This document shows, one piece after another, positions 7,680-15,883 of a stretch of 64,000 bases of DNA. The position numbers and the translations under genes are program-made. Numbering within the stretch: position 1 is the stretch's first letter; each line of letters opens with the position of its first letter. This DNA is from Kaistia algarum (lineage in GTDB: Bacteria; Pseudomonadota; Alphaproteobacteria; Rhizobiales; Kaistiaceae). Where the stretch lies: positions 434,001 to 498,000 of the forward strand of contig NZ_JAPKNJ010000003.1 of assembly GCF_026343945.1 (NCBI RefSeq), given 5' to 3'. The notes below the pieces were generated by a model. That model did not search any database. It saw only the letters and a list, made by a program, of their open reading frames with translations, and was not told the DNA's origin.

Positions 7680-8702
7680 TCAGACCGTTTCCGTGACCTT
7701 CTTCAAATTGCGCGGCTGGTCGGGATTGTAGCCGCGCGCGACGGATACGGCCTCGACCAGCCGGTAGAAGGAGAGGACGATCGAGATCGGATCTGTGAGC
7801 GGATGACCGGTCGATGCGATCGGCAGGCGCGGTCCCGCGACGTCGGCGGCGGTGGCCGAGAAGATCGTGGCGCCGCGCGCATGCAGGGCGTTGGCGGTCG
7901 CGACCAGGCTCGGGGTCGCGGCATCTTCCGGAATGAAGGCGAGCAGCGGAAAGAACTCGTCGACCAGCGAGACCGGACCGTGCTGCAATTCGGCGCCGGA
8001 ATGGGCCTCTGCGTGGAGGATCGCCGTCTCCTTGAGCTTCAGCGCGGCCTCCAGCGCCATGGCGAAGCCGGGACCCCGGCCGATCGTGTAGAGCGACTTG
8101 GCGCCGACGATGGTCTCCAGCGCCGGGCTCCAGTCGCAGGCGAGCGCCGCGTCTAGGCGGTCGGGCAGGGCCGCGATGGCGGCCTTGAGGCGGCTGTCCT
8201 CGCGCCATTCGGCGAGGATGGCGATGGCCGCGACGGCGGCGGTGATGAACGACTTGGTCGCCGCGACGCTCTTCTCCTGGCCGGCGCGCAGCGGCACGAA
8301 GCTGTCGGCCATTTCGGCGAGCGGGGCGTCCTCGACATTGACGAGCGCGATCGTCTTGGCGCCGGCCGAACGGGCCGCGTCGAAAAGCGCGAGGAGGTCG
8401 GGACTCTTGCCGGATTGCGAGACGGCGAGCGCGGCGGCACCCGCAAGGCGCAGCGGCGCATGATAGATCGAGGCCACAGACGGCCCGAGCGAGGCGACCG
8501 GCACGCCGGCTGTGATCTCGCAGGCATATTTGAAGAAGGTCGCGGCGTGGTCCGACGAGCCGCGCGCGCAGGTGACGATCACCTTGGGATCGAGCGCGCG
8601 AAGCCGTGCGCCGGCCTCCGCGATCGATTCGCGCGAGCCGGAAAGCAGACGGCGGACGGCTTCCGGTGTTTCGTCGATTTCGGCGCGCATCAGCGTCGTC
8701 AT
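7680..8702 (-). CDS. SIS-domain glucosamine-6-phosphate deaminase (NagB-II/AgaS type)
   Basis: A 340-residue double-SIS-domain protein resembling the isomerase half of GlmS. CARGSSDHAATFFKY and AVSQSGKSPDLL are the first sugar-phosphate loop. KSFITAAVA, then SLYTIGRGPGFAMALEAALKLKE, AEAHSGAELQHGPVSLV and the C-terminal PRNLKKVTETV are family hallmarks. No glutaminase domain is present, so deamination of GlcN-6-phosphate to fructose-6-phosphate is expected. The ATG at 8702 follows AAGGA; a TTG six bases earlier is less likely. It lies directly after the GntR gene and before nagA. Confidence 0.88.
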   Translation of the reverse strand: MTTLMRAEIDETPEAVRRLLSGSRESIAEAGARLRALDPKVIVTCARGSSDHAATFFKYACEITAGVPVASLGPSVASIYHAPLRLAGAAALAVSQSGKSPDLLALFDAARSAGAKTIALVNVEDAPLAEMADSFVPLRAGQEKSVAATKSFITAAVAAIAILAEWREDSRLKAAIAALPDRLDAALACDWSPALETIVGAKSLYTIGRGPGFAMALEAALKLKETAILHAEAHSGAELQHGPVSLVDEFFPLLAFIPEDAATPSLVATANALHARGATIFSATAADVAGPRLPIASTGHPLTDPISIVLSFYRLVEAVSVARGYNPDQPRNLKKVTETV

Positions 8703-8704
8703 GG

Positions 8705-9469
8705 TCAATTTCCTTCTTTCGGATCAGGTCGGAGTTCGGCGACGAAGTCATAGGCGTCGCCTCGATAATGCGAGCGGGTGAATTCAACCACGCGCCCATC
8801 GGCGAGATAGGCGATCCGCTCGATCGCGAGGATGGCGCCGCCGGGCGGGATGCCTAGCAGGCGGGCGTCGCCCTCGTCGGCATTTTCAGCGTTCAGGCGC
8901 TGCACGGCCCGGACGGGACGGAGGCCGGCGGCGGTGAGCGTGTCGTAAAGCGACCCTTCGAAACGGGCGGGGTCGGGAAGAAAGCGGGCGGGCAGCAGCG
9001 AGCGTTCGACGGCCATCGGCTCACTATCGGCAAGCCGCAATCGGTGCAGCCGCGTCACGCGCTCGGTCGGCGGCAGGCCGAGCATCATCGCCTCCGCCGA
9101 GGTGGGCATGCCAACCGAACGCATCATCCAAATGGCCGTCGCCGTTAGCCCGCGAGAGCGCATGTCCTCGGTGAAGGAAGAGAGGCCCGACAGCGGCAGC
9201 TCGAATCGGCGGGTGGCGCCGGCGACGAAGGTTCCGGAGCCGCGGCGCTGGCGCAGCAAGCCCTCAGCGACCAAACCCTGGATCGCTTTTCGAACCGTGA
9301 CCCGCGATATGCCGAGCGAGGCGGCAAATTCGCGTTCCGCCGGCAGCGTGGCGTTCGGCGCCAGCGTCCCGGATGCAACCGCGGACCGGATCATCGCTTG
9401 CAGACGGAGATAGAGCGGGCCTCGCTCGTCTCCGGCGAGGCGGTCCGGCGTCAACAGGAACTCGGTCAT
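8705..9469 (-). CDS. GntR-family regulator with UTRA domain, NagR/DasR-like
   Basis: A 254-residue HutC-subfamily regulator. The winged helix spans about residues 15-85 (PLYLRLQAMIRSAV, LPAEREFAASLGISRVTVRKAI, LLRQRRGSGTFV). The UTRA ligand domain fills the rest, ending ADGRVVEFTRSHYRGDAYDFV. Such proteins sense GlcN-6-P or GlcNAc-6-P and repress nag genes. It is the first gene of the leftward amino-sugar operon, so it is probably autoregulated. ATG at 9469 gives the normal N-terminus; an upstream in-frame extension looks noncoding. Confidence 0.9.
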   Translation of the reverse strand: MTEFLLTPDRLAGDERGPLYLRLQAMIRSAVASGTLAPNATLPAEREFAASLGISRVTVRKAIQGLVAEGLLRQRRGSGTFVAGATRRFELPLSGLSSFTEDMRSRGLTATAIWMMRSVGMPTSAEAMMLGLPPTERVTRLHRLRLADSEPMAVERSLLPARFLPDPARFEGSLYDTLTAAGLRPVRAVQRLNAENADEGDARLLGIPPGGAILAIERIAYLADGRVVEFTRSHYRGDAYDFVAELRPDPKEGN

Positions 9470-9530
9470 CGGCTGGTCACAGCTTGTGCAGGGGCGGGAA
9501 CGCAGGTCCCGATCGGAAGAACCGAGCAAT

Positions 9531-9626
9531 AATACCAAACACAGTCCATTAGCAAGACGTTCTGCCAAAAAAGCAGCATCTGGCGTTATTTGGTCGATAT
9601 GGTCCTATTTTGGTATTGTATTGGCA
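9531..9626. promoter_or_regulatory. Divergent promoter region with inverted GntR-type half-sites
   Basis: This AT-richer patch lies between the GntR gene (leftward) and the ferredoxin reductase (rightward). AATACCAAA at 9531-9539 is the exact reverse complement of TTTGGTATT at 9609-9617, about 70 bp apart. TGGTC occurs twice in between, at 9591-9595 and 9600-9604. NagR/DasR operators contain TGG-type half-sites, so these are plausible sites for the adjacent regulator. Core promoter boxes could not be fixed. Confidence 0.4.
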
Positions 9627-9709
9627 TGGCAAACGGAAGCCGCTGACACGGGTCTTGCATCCACGCCCGGCCGGATGCGACTGTCGCGCCGAACGTTCAG
9701 GGTATTTCC

Positions 9710-10927
9710 ATGCAGAACATCGCGATCATCGGCGGCGGCCATGCCGGTGCCCAGGCGGCGGCGAGCCTCCGTGCGGACGGCTTCGACGGTCGTCTCGTCT
9801 TGGTTTCGGCCGAGAACGAGCTGCCCTATCACCGCCCGCCGCTCTCCAAAGCCTTCATCAAGGGCGAGGATGACGCGACGCAGGAATTGCGGCCGGCGCT
9901 TTTCTACGAGAAGAACGGCGTCGAGCTCCTGCTCGGACGCACGGTGGAAGCCATCGACCGCGATGCGGGGCGGCTGGTTCTCGACGATGGCGAATTGCCC
10001 TTTGACGGCCTGGTGCTGGCAACCGGTGCCCGCGTGCGGGTCCCTCCAGTGCCGGGCATCAATATGGCGAATGTCTTCCTGCTGCGCACCGTTGACGATG
10101 CGCGGCGGCTGAAGCAACGCCTCGCCGAGGCGCACGACGTCGTCGTGGTCGGCGGCGGCTTCATCGGCCTCGAACTCGCCGCGACCGCCCGCATCCTCGG
10201 CAAGACCGTGACCGTGCTGGAGGCCGCGCCTCGGCTGATGGGCCGCGTCGTCGCGCCCGCGATTTCGGCCTATTTCCTCGACCTCCACCGGACGCTTGGC
10301 GCCACCGTCCGGCTGGAGACGCCGGTCGCCTCGCTGGTCGGCGAGAACGGGGCGGTCGTTGCCGTCGAAGCGGCGAGCGGCGAGCGCATTCCCGCCGATA
10401 CGGTGATCGTGGGCGTCGGCGTCGTTCCGAATATCGAAATTGCCGAAGCCGCCGGTCTGCATGTTGCCAACGGTATCGTCGTCGACGAGGCCATGCGGAC
10501 CTCCGATCCGCGCATCGTCGCGGCGGGGGACGCGGTATCCTTTCATCACTGGGCGCTCGGCCGGCCGGTGCGGCTCGAAAGCGTGCAGAACGCCGTCGAT
10601 CAGGCGAAGACGGCGAGCGCGACGCTGCTCGGCAAGGCCCAGCCCTATCGCGCCGTGCCGTGGTTCTGGTCCGACCAGGGCGACGCGAAACTCCAGATGG
10701 TCGGCCTTTCGATGGACGCCGATTCGAGCGTTCCGCGCGGCGATCCGGCAAGCGGCAGCTTCTCGGTTTTCCACTATCAGGGCGACCGGCTCGTCGCGAT
10801 CGATTCAGTCAACCGCGCCACCGACCACATGCTCGGCCGCCGCTGGCTCGCCGCCGGCTTCTCGCCGCCGCGCGAGGCGGTGGCGGATGAGAGCGTGGAT
10901 CTGAAGACCGTGATGCCGAAGGTTTGA
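9710..10927 (+). CDS. FAD-dependent ferredoxin/rubredoxin-NAD(+) reductase
   Basis: A 405-residue flavoprotein of the ferredoxin-reductase type found with cytochrome P450 and dioxygenase systems. AIIGGGHAGAQAAASLR is the FAD dinucleotide fold, LPYHRPPLSKAF the conserved flavin-side loop, VVVVGGGFIGLELAATA the NAD(P) fold and IVAAGDAVSFHH the second flavin motif. A C-terminal reductase domain (PWFWSDQGDAKLQMVG) follows. No ferredoxin or oxygenase gene is adjacent, so its electron acceptor is unknown. A small Sel1-like gene begins four bases after it and is likely cotranscribed. Confidence 0.92.
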   Translation: MQNIAIIGGGHAGAQAAASLRADGFDGRLVLVSAENELPYHRPPLSKAFIKGEDDATQELRPALFYEKNGVELLLGRTVEAIDRDAGRLVLDDGELPFDGLVLATGARVRVPPVPGINMANVFLLRTVDDARRLKQRLAEAHDVVVVGGGFIGLELAATARILGKTVTVLEAAPRLMGRVVAPAISAYFLDLHRTLGATVRLETPVASLVGENGAVVAVEAASGERIPADTVIVGVGVVPNIEIAEAAGLHVANGIVVDEAMRTSDPRIVAAGDAVSFHHWALGRPVRLESVQNAVDQAKTASATLLGKAQPYRAVPWFWSDQGDAKLQMVGLSMDADSSVPRGDPASGSFSVFHYQGDRLVAIDSVNRATDHMLGRRWLAAGFSPPREAVADESVDLKTVMPKV

Positions 10928-10931
10928 GACG

Positions 10932-11312
10932 ATGAGCTTTGTTTCCGAGATCGACGAGCGGCTGGAGCCGATCCTCTACCTGATCGAGGAGGATCCGGAA
11001 CGGGGCATGGCTCAGCTCAGGTCGCTCGCAGAGGAGGGGCACCCCGGCGCCATCGAGACTCTGGGCCTCCATCTCTCCTTTGCAGGTGAAGACGAAGCTG
11101 CGATGGAATTCCTGCTCGCGGCTGCCGGCTTCGGCAGTGGTTTAGCCGCATGGAACTTGGCGATGGTCGCCAACCAGAGGGGCGATCGACAGGACGTGAA
11201 GCGCTGGATCGATCGTTCAGCGATACTCGGAAATGAAGATGCCGTCGACGTTCAGTCGCTCGCCTACGACGTCGAGGCTCATCTCGCCAAGGAGCGAGGG
11301 GAGGACATCTAG
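10932..11312 (+). CDS. Small Sel1/TPR-like helical repeat protein
   Basis: A 126-residue acidic protein without signal peptide. Repeated segments such as GMAQLRSLAEEGHPGAIETLGLHL and AAMEFLLAAAGFGSGLAAWNLAMVA show the alternating small-residue helices of Sel1-like repeats (about three). Such repeats usually mediate protein contacts; no partner is evident. It starts four bases after the ferredoxin reductase stop. The fold call is from pattern only, and a specific function cannot be given. Confidence 0.7.
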   Translation: MSFVSEIDERLEPILYLIEEDPERGMAQLRSLAEEGHPGAIETLGLHLSFAGEDEAAMEFLLAAAGFGSGLAAWNLAMVANQRGDRQDVKRWIDRSAILGNEDAVDVQSLAYDVEAHLAKERGEDI

Positions 11313-11454
11313 GCATCGTCCTCCATGCGCTCCATCGCATCGCATGCGCCCATGTGCCGTTTACATTGCTCCGCCGCATCGGTTCGACTAGAAGAACGCC
11401 AACCCATTTCCCATATCCCGCTGTCCCGCTTGCGGGCGGCATCGGAGCGAATTC

Positions 11455-13107
11455 ATGGCGCGGCAGTTCGTCTATTTCATGCAGGGTCTTTCCAAGTCCT
11501 ATCTGGGCGGCAAGAAGGTCCTCGATAACGTCCATCTTTCCTTCTATCCGGACGCCAAGATCGGCGTGCTCGGCCCGAACGGGTCGGGCAAGTCGACGCT
11601 TCTGAAGATCATGGCGGGGCTCGACAAGGATTTCACCGGCGAGGCCTGGGTCGCGCCGGGCGCGACCGTCGGCTATCTGCCGCAGGAACCGCATCTCGAT
11701 CCGACCAAGACGGTGTTCGAGAACGTCATGCTGGGTCTTTCCAAGAAGACGGCGGTCCTGGAGCGCTACAACGAACTGATGATGAACTACTCCGACGAGA
11801 CCGCGGAGGAGGGTGCCAAGCTCCAGGACATCATCGACAGCCAGAACCTCTGGGATCTCGAATCGCAGGTCGAGATGGCAATGGAGGCGCTCCGCTGCCC
11901 GCCGAGCGATTCAGCCGTCGACAATCTTTCGGGCGGCGAGCGCCGCCGCGTTGCCCTGTGCCGCCTGCTGCTTGAGGAGCCGGACCTGCTGCTCCTCGAC
12001 GAGCCGACCAACCATCTCGACGCCGAATCGATCAACTGGCTCGAAAAGCACCTGCGCGAATATCCCGGCGCCATTCTGATCGTCACCCACGATCGCTACT
12101 TCCTCGACAATGTCACCGGCTGGATTCTCGAGCTCGATCGTGGCCGCTCGATTCCCTATGAGGGCAACTACTCGGCCTATCTGGAGAAGAAGGCGAAGCG
12201 TATGGCGCAGGAGGGCCGCGAGGAGGCGACCCGCCAGCGCGCGCTGGCCGAAGAGCGCGAATGGATCGCCGCCTCGCCGAAGGCCCGCCAGTCGAAGTCG
12301 AAGGCGCGTATCCGCGCCTATGACGAACTGGTCGAGCGCTCGCAGGAGAAGACGCTGTTCAATTCGCAGATCGTCATTCCGGTCGGCGAGCGGCTCGGCG
12401 ACAAGGTTCTGGAGATCGACAATCTCTCCAAGAGCTATGGCGACCGCCTGCTGATCGACAATCTCTCCTTCCGGTTGCCCCCGGGCGGCATTGTCGGTGT
12501 GATCGGCCCGAACGGCGCCGGCAAGTCGACCTTGTTCAAGATGATCACCGGCGAGGAGAAGCCGGATTCCGGCACGATCTCGCTCGGCGACACGGTTCAT
12601 CTCGGCTATGTCAACCAGGGCCGCGACGATCTCGGCTCGAACAAGACGGTCTGGGAGGAAATCTCCGGCGGCGCCGAAGTGTTCTATCTCGGCAAGAAAG
12701 AAGTGAATTCGCGCGCCTATTGCGGCTCGTTCAACTTCAAGGGTGGCGACCAGCAACAGAAGGTCGGCTCGCTCTCGGGCGGCCAGCGCAACCGCGTCCA
12801 CCTCGCCAAGCTGCTGAAGGACGCCAACAACGTCATCCTGCTCGACGAGCCGACCAACGACCTCGATACCGAGACGCTGTCGGCGCTGGAAGAGGCGCTG
12901 GAGGATTTCGCCGGCTGCGCCGTGATCATCAGCCACGATCGCATGTTCCTCGACCGCCTCGCCACGCACATCCTCGCCTTCGAGGGCGACAGCCATGTCG
13001 AGTGGTTCGAGGGCAATTTCGCCGATTACGAAGAAGACAAGAAGCGCCGCCTCGGCCCGGACGCGGTCAATCCGCACCGCATCAAGTACAAGCCGCTGAC
13101 GCGGTAG
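11455..13107 (+). CDS. ettA: Energy-dependent translational throttle protein EttA (ABC-F)
   Basis: A 550-residue ABC-F protein with two ATPase domains and no membrane segments. First domain: GPNGSGKST, LSGGERRR, LLLDEPTNHLD. Then the charged ABC-F linker and arm (QEGREEATRQRALAEE, SPKARQSKSKARI). Second domain: GPNGAGKST, LSGGQRNR, LLDEPTNDLD. EttA binds the ribosomal E site and gates the first peptide bond according to ATP level. Length and the closing NPHRIKYKPLTR are typical of EttA rather than other ABC-F members. A GGAG precedes the start and a hairpin follows the stop. Confidence 0.95.
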   Translation: MARQFVYFMQGLSKSYLGGKKVLDNVHLSFYPDAKIGVLGPNGSGKSTLLKIMAGLDKDFTGEAWVAPGATVGYLPQEPHLDPTKTVFENVMLGLSKKTAVLERYNELMMNYSDETAEEGAKLQDIIDSQNLWDLESQVEMAMEALRCPPSDSAVDNLSGGERRRVALCRLLLEEPDLLLLDEPTNHLDAESINWLEKHLREYPGAILIVTHDRYFLDNVTGWILELDRGRSIPYEGNYSAYLEKKAKRMAQEGREEATRQRALAEEREWIAASPKARQSKSKARIRAYDELVERSQEKTLFNSQIVIPVGERLGDKVLEIDNLSKSYGDRLLIDNLSFRLPPGGIVGVIGPNGAGKSTLFKMITGEEKPDSGTISLGDTVHLGYVNQGRDDLGSNKTVWEEISGGAEVFYLGKKEVNSRAYCGSFNFKGGDQQQKVGSLSGGQRNRVHLAKLLKDANNVILLDEPTNDLDTETLSALEEALEDFAGCAVIISHDRMFLDRLATHILAFEGDSHVEWFEGNFADYEEDKKRRLGPDAVNPHRIKYKPLTR

Positions 13108-13122
13108 CAGGGCCAATGGCAT

Positions 13123-13151
13123 TCGTCGGCGCCGCACAGGGGCGCCGACGA
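13123..13151 (+). terminator. Hairpin after ettA
   Basis: TCGTCGGCGCC (13123-13133) and GGCGCCGACGA (13141-13151) are a perfect 11-bp inverted repeat with a seven-base loop, 16 bp after the ettA stop. There is no strong T run afterwards, so it may act as a Rho-assisted or processing hairpin rather than a classical intrinsic terminator. Confidence 0.6.
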
Positions 13152-13195
13152 GCTATATCTGGACTTCTCGTGTAAGCCCTTATTTGGCTTGCCAA

Positions 13196-13545
13196 ATGCG
13201 AACGAGCGACCCCTCTGCGCCGGGAAGGAGGCGCGGATGGATCGCTCGTCGCCCCACCGGCTCTGCCGGTTTGGGCTTTGCCGTCCGGGCGGACGACATT
13301 CGAATGAGCAGCGGACGACCCCACCTGGGTCTAGGGGGGCAGGGGCAGAGCCGTCCGCTCTTCCTCAGCCACGGATGGCCGAGGGTCTCGGGAGCCGCAC
13401 TGTCTCGCGCCCATGGGGCGTCGAGAGGCTGCGGCGTGTCTCGTGGCGGAAAGAAAATCCGGGTCCTTCGGTCTGGAGGTCCATGGGATCGTCCGGTTCT
13501 TCCCGCCTGGCGCTGCGGTGGGGTGCCCGCCGCGCTTTGTTAAAC
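13196..13545. other. GC-rich block with no recognisable gene
   Basis: About 350 bp between ettA and the hemerythrin-like gene. Both strands are open in several frames, as expected from composition, but no translated frame shows a known motif or a convincing ribosome site. A perfect 16-bp palindrome, ATTTGGCTTGCCAAAT, lies just before it (13184-13199), and GC stems such as CCGGCTCTGCCGG recur. It could be a structured RNA or a dispersed repeat. The RNase P and tmRNA signatures are absent here. Confidence 0.4.
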
Positions 13546-14232
13546 TCAGACTATGCGCACCCGGTTCCGTCGTCTGTGACGGACGTCACAGGACGACGGG
13601 CTCCGAGATGCCTTCCGCATTTCGGCTTCGACTTGGCGCTCCGCCAGGGCGAAGAAAGCTGCGGTACAGGCGTGAAAAGCCAGATCCGCGAGATCGGCCC
13701 TCTCACGTCTCGTTCCCAGCGGCTTCGATGCGGATATTGCGGACCGGCGCGGCTCCACGTCTTGCGTGCTGTGTATCGCCCGTTCGGCTGCGAACAACGC
13801 CATGGGGTGGAAGTGGTTGGCGAGGGCTGGCGTCGCGACTCGCTCTTCGTCGGTCTGGTGACGTCGGCAATCGGCGATTAGCGCTGCGGTACTGCGAAGC
13901 ACAGCCCGGTGAGCCTCTCCCCTGGCAGAATCCGGGGCGGCCCGCCGCGCGACAATGCCTCGCATGATTTCCGCGATGCGCGTCTCCATCTTGCCATGCT
14001 GCCGGTCCAATCGATCCGCCGTCGTGGGATCGGCGATCCGCAGCATCGGTTGCAGACATGCGGCTTCGCTCTCGCCCTGGGAATCGACGAAATCGGCGAA
14101 ATGGTTCAAGGCTGCGTTGGCGCCATCCGAGGCCGCGTCGTCGGCGGCACTGATCGCGGAAATGAGCCATGCCAGCCGGCGGCGAAGAGCAATATGAGAC
14201 GATCCGTATAGATCCGGAAAGGTTGCATGCAT
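13546..14232 (-). CDS. Hemerythrin-like protein
   Basis: A 228-residue helical protein. Residues 1-155 look like a diverged HHE hemerythrin bundle: SHIALRRRLAWL, ESEAACLQPML, RQHGKMETRI and DCRRHQTDEERV occupy the positions where His/Glu ligands are expected, although the second helix lacks the usual His. The C-terminal 70 residues are basic and of unknown character, and the extreme end is translated from a palindrome, so the true stop context is odd. Hemerythrin proteins bind O2 or NO through a di-iron centre. A perfect TGTGA-N6-TCACA site lies 58 bp upstream, suggesting control by a CRP/FNR-family regulator. Confidence 0.55.
   Translation of the reverse strand: MHATFPDLYGSSHIALRRRLAWLISAISAADDAASDGANAALNHFADFVDSQGESEAACLQPMLRIADPTTADRLDRQHGKMETRIAEIMRGIVARRAAPDSARGEAHRAVLRSTAALIADCRRHQTDEERVATPALANHFHPMALFAAERAIHSTQDVEPRRSAISASKPLGTRRERADLADLAFHACTAAFFALAERQVEAEMRKASRSPSSCDVRHRRRNRVRIV
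13575..13590. promoter_or_regulatory. CRP-type palindrome inside the 3' end of the hemerythrin-like gene
   Basis: TGTGACGGACGTCACA matches TGTGA-N6-TCACA exactly. It is embedded in a longer imperfect stem, with CCGTCGTC on the left and GGACGACGG on the right. It is a close relative of the site at 14290-14305. It could serve a leftward promoter reading into the GC-rich block, or act as an RNA hairpin. Confidence 0.5.
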
Positions 14233-14289
14233 CGAAGCCTCCCGCCTCGTTCGCAGCACTATCCAATAGCAGTCTAGATCAACGCGCCC

Positions 14290-14305
14290 TGTGATGTCCG
14301 TCACA
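14290..14305. promoter_or_regulatory. CRP/FNR-type operator upstream of the hemerythrin-like gene
   Basis: TGTGATGTCCGTCACA is an exact TGTGA-N6-TCACA palindrome. It lies between the divergent hemerythrin-like gene (58 bp away) and tam (68 bp away), and could control either. Which CRP/FNR paralogue binds cannot be told from the site. Confidence 0.6.
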
Positions 14306-14373
14306 ACATCGGCATCAACAGACTCTACGGAACACCAGAATTGTTGCACGGTTCGAGCAAAGGAGCGATTCGA

Positions 14374-15153
14374 ATGACTACGGCGTCCTGGTCGGCCAGC
14401 CAGTATGTGAAATTCGAGGATGAAAGGACACGGCCGGCCCGGGATCTTCTGGCTCAGGTGCGGCTGAGCGGGCCTGTGCGGATCGCCGATCTCGGCTGCG
14501 GTCCCGGCAATTCGACCGAATTGCTCGCCGAGCGCTGGCCCGGGGCGGATCTGACGGGAATCGATTCGGCGCCAGATATGCTGGCGGCGGCGCGCTTGCG
14601 CCTGCCGGATTGTCGCTTTGCCGAAGCTGACCTTGGGGCGTGGACGCCCGAGGCGCCGTACGACCTGCTCTTCGCCAACGCGGTCTTCCAGTGGATTCCC
14701 GATCACGTCGCCGTATTGCAGCGGCTGTTCGCGGCGCTGCCCTCCAGCGGCGTCCTAGCCGTGCAGATGCCGGACAATCTCAGTGAGCCGACACATCGTC
14801 TGATGGAGGCGGTCGCGCGCTTGCCGGCCTTTGCCGAGGCGTTCTCCGGTCAGGAACTGCGCCGGCCGGCTCTGCCGGAACCGAGGGACTATTTCGACGC
14901 GCTGATGCCCTGGGCCGCCCATGTCGATGTCTGGCACACGGTCTACAACCACCCGCTCGCCGACGCGGCCGCGATCGTCGAGTGGGTGAAGGGGACGGGG
15001 CTCCGTCCCTATCTCGGCGCGGTTCCCGAGCCGATGCGCCCGGATTACCTGGAGGCCTATCGCGAGGCGATCGCTGCAGCCTATCCGCCGATGGCCGACG
15101 GGCGCGTGTTGCTGCGCTTCCCGCGACTGTTCATCGTCGCCGTGCGAGGCTGA
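14374..15153 (+). CDS. tam: Trans-aconitate 2-methyltransferase
   Basis: A 259-residue class I SAM methyltransferase. IADLGCGPGNSTELL is motif I, GIDSAPDML motif II, and LLFANAVFQWIPDH with VQMPDNLSEPTH are characteristic of Tam. WHTVYNHPLADAAAIVEWVKGTGLRPYL is also a Tam hallmark. It methylates trans-aconitate, an aconitase inhibitor formed spontaneously from cis-aconitate. ATG at 14374 follows AAGGAG by nine bases. It stands alone, divergent from the hemerythrin-like gene. Confidence 0.92.
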   Translation: MTTASWSASQYVKFEDERTRPARDLLAQVRLSGPVRIADLGCGPGNSTELLAERWPGADLTGIDSAPDMLAAARLRLPDCRFAEADLGAWTPEAPYDLLFANAVFQWIPDHVAVLQRLFAALPSSGVLAVQMPDNLSEPTHRLMEAVARLPAFAEAFSGQELRRPALPEPRDYFDALMPWAAHVDVWHTVYNHPLADAAAIVEWVKGTGLRPYLGAVPEPMRPDYLEAYREAIAAAYPPMADGRVLLRFPRLFIVAVRG

Positions 15154-15156
15154 TCG

Positions 15157-15795
15157 TCAGGCCGACAGTTCCAGCAGCCGCCGCGCGGCCTGCTCGTCCG
15201 TGACCAGCGTATTGCATCGGATGCGCGTGCGCGCGGCGAGGATTGCCGCGGTGCGGTCGCGGCCACCGGTCCGGAGGACAATGTGGCGGGCACGGGCGAT
15301 GGTGTCGAGGCCGATCGACATGACGCGCTCATACAATGGATGGTCGACGCTGCGGCCCTCCGCGTCTAGGAAGTTGCACATCATGTCGCAGCCGCAGCCG
15401 CCTTCGGCCAGTTCCCGAAGTTCCTCCGCCCATATCAGGCTGCGTGACAACGACGTCGCCGACGCCCCGATGTCGCCAACGCTGACGACGGCGAGATCGA
15501 GCGTCGCGGCGATGCTCTCCAGCCGATCGAGACCGCAGCGTGTCAGCAGGCGCTCCTTTGTATCGGCCGAATCGACCAGCAGCGGCGCGGGAAACAGGAA
15601 GCACTCGGCGCCGAGCGGGCTCGACAGGCGCCAGGTGAATTCGAGCTGGATGCCCAGATCAACCAGTTCGCTCTCGCCTTCGGCGATCCAGATCTGCACT
15701 TCGGCCCGCTTCAGTGCCTCGTCGAGCAGCTTGACCGCGGCGGTGCGGGCGAGGCCGAGCCGGTCGGCAATGTCCTTCTTGAACGACGCGAGCAT
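15157..15795 (-). pseudogene. Truncated SorC-family sugar-binding regulator, probably decayed
   Basis: The 212-residue frame contains pieces of a SorC/DeoR-C-type regulator. DIADRLGLARTAAVKLLDEA resembles the last part of its helix-turn-helix. LGAECFLFPAPLLVDSADTKE, LYERVMSIGLDTI and NTLVTDEQAARRLL match the sugar-binding domain. Full-length members have about 310-320 residues. The first DNA-binding helix is absent, and about 100 residues between the HTH and the ligand domain are missing in frame. The upstream 80 bp do not restore the missing helix. It lies four bases from the convergent tam stop. Most likely a remnant; a shortened functional protein is possible. Confidence 0.6.
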
Positions 15796-15883
15796 GCTCT
15801 CGAATTCGCGCCCGCGGCCACGATCCGATCCTCCCGAGGTGGGTTCCAGAAGGCCGTGACGGAGGCTTCGATCGGTTTCGAAG

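Noticed and set aside
11911..13137. Antisense frame across ettA
   Set aside because: Shadow; ettA has all ABC-F motifs in the forward frame.
13196..13545. Candidate tmRNA or SRP RNA
   Set aside because: No tag-peptide coding segment, no tRNA-like ends and no SRP core motif were found.
13184..13967. Overlapping forward frames between ettA and the hemerythrin-like gene
   Set aside because: No motif, no ribosome site, and several equally long frames coexist, as expected of GC-rich noncoding DNA.
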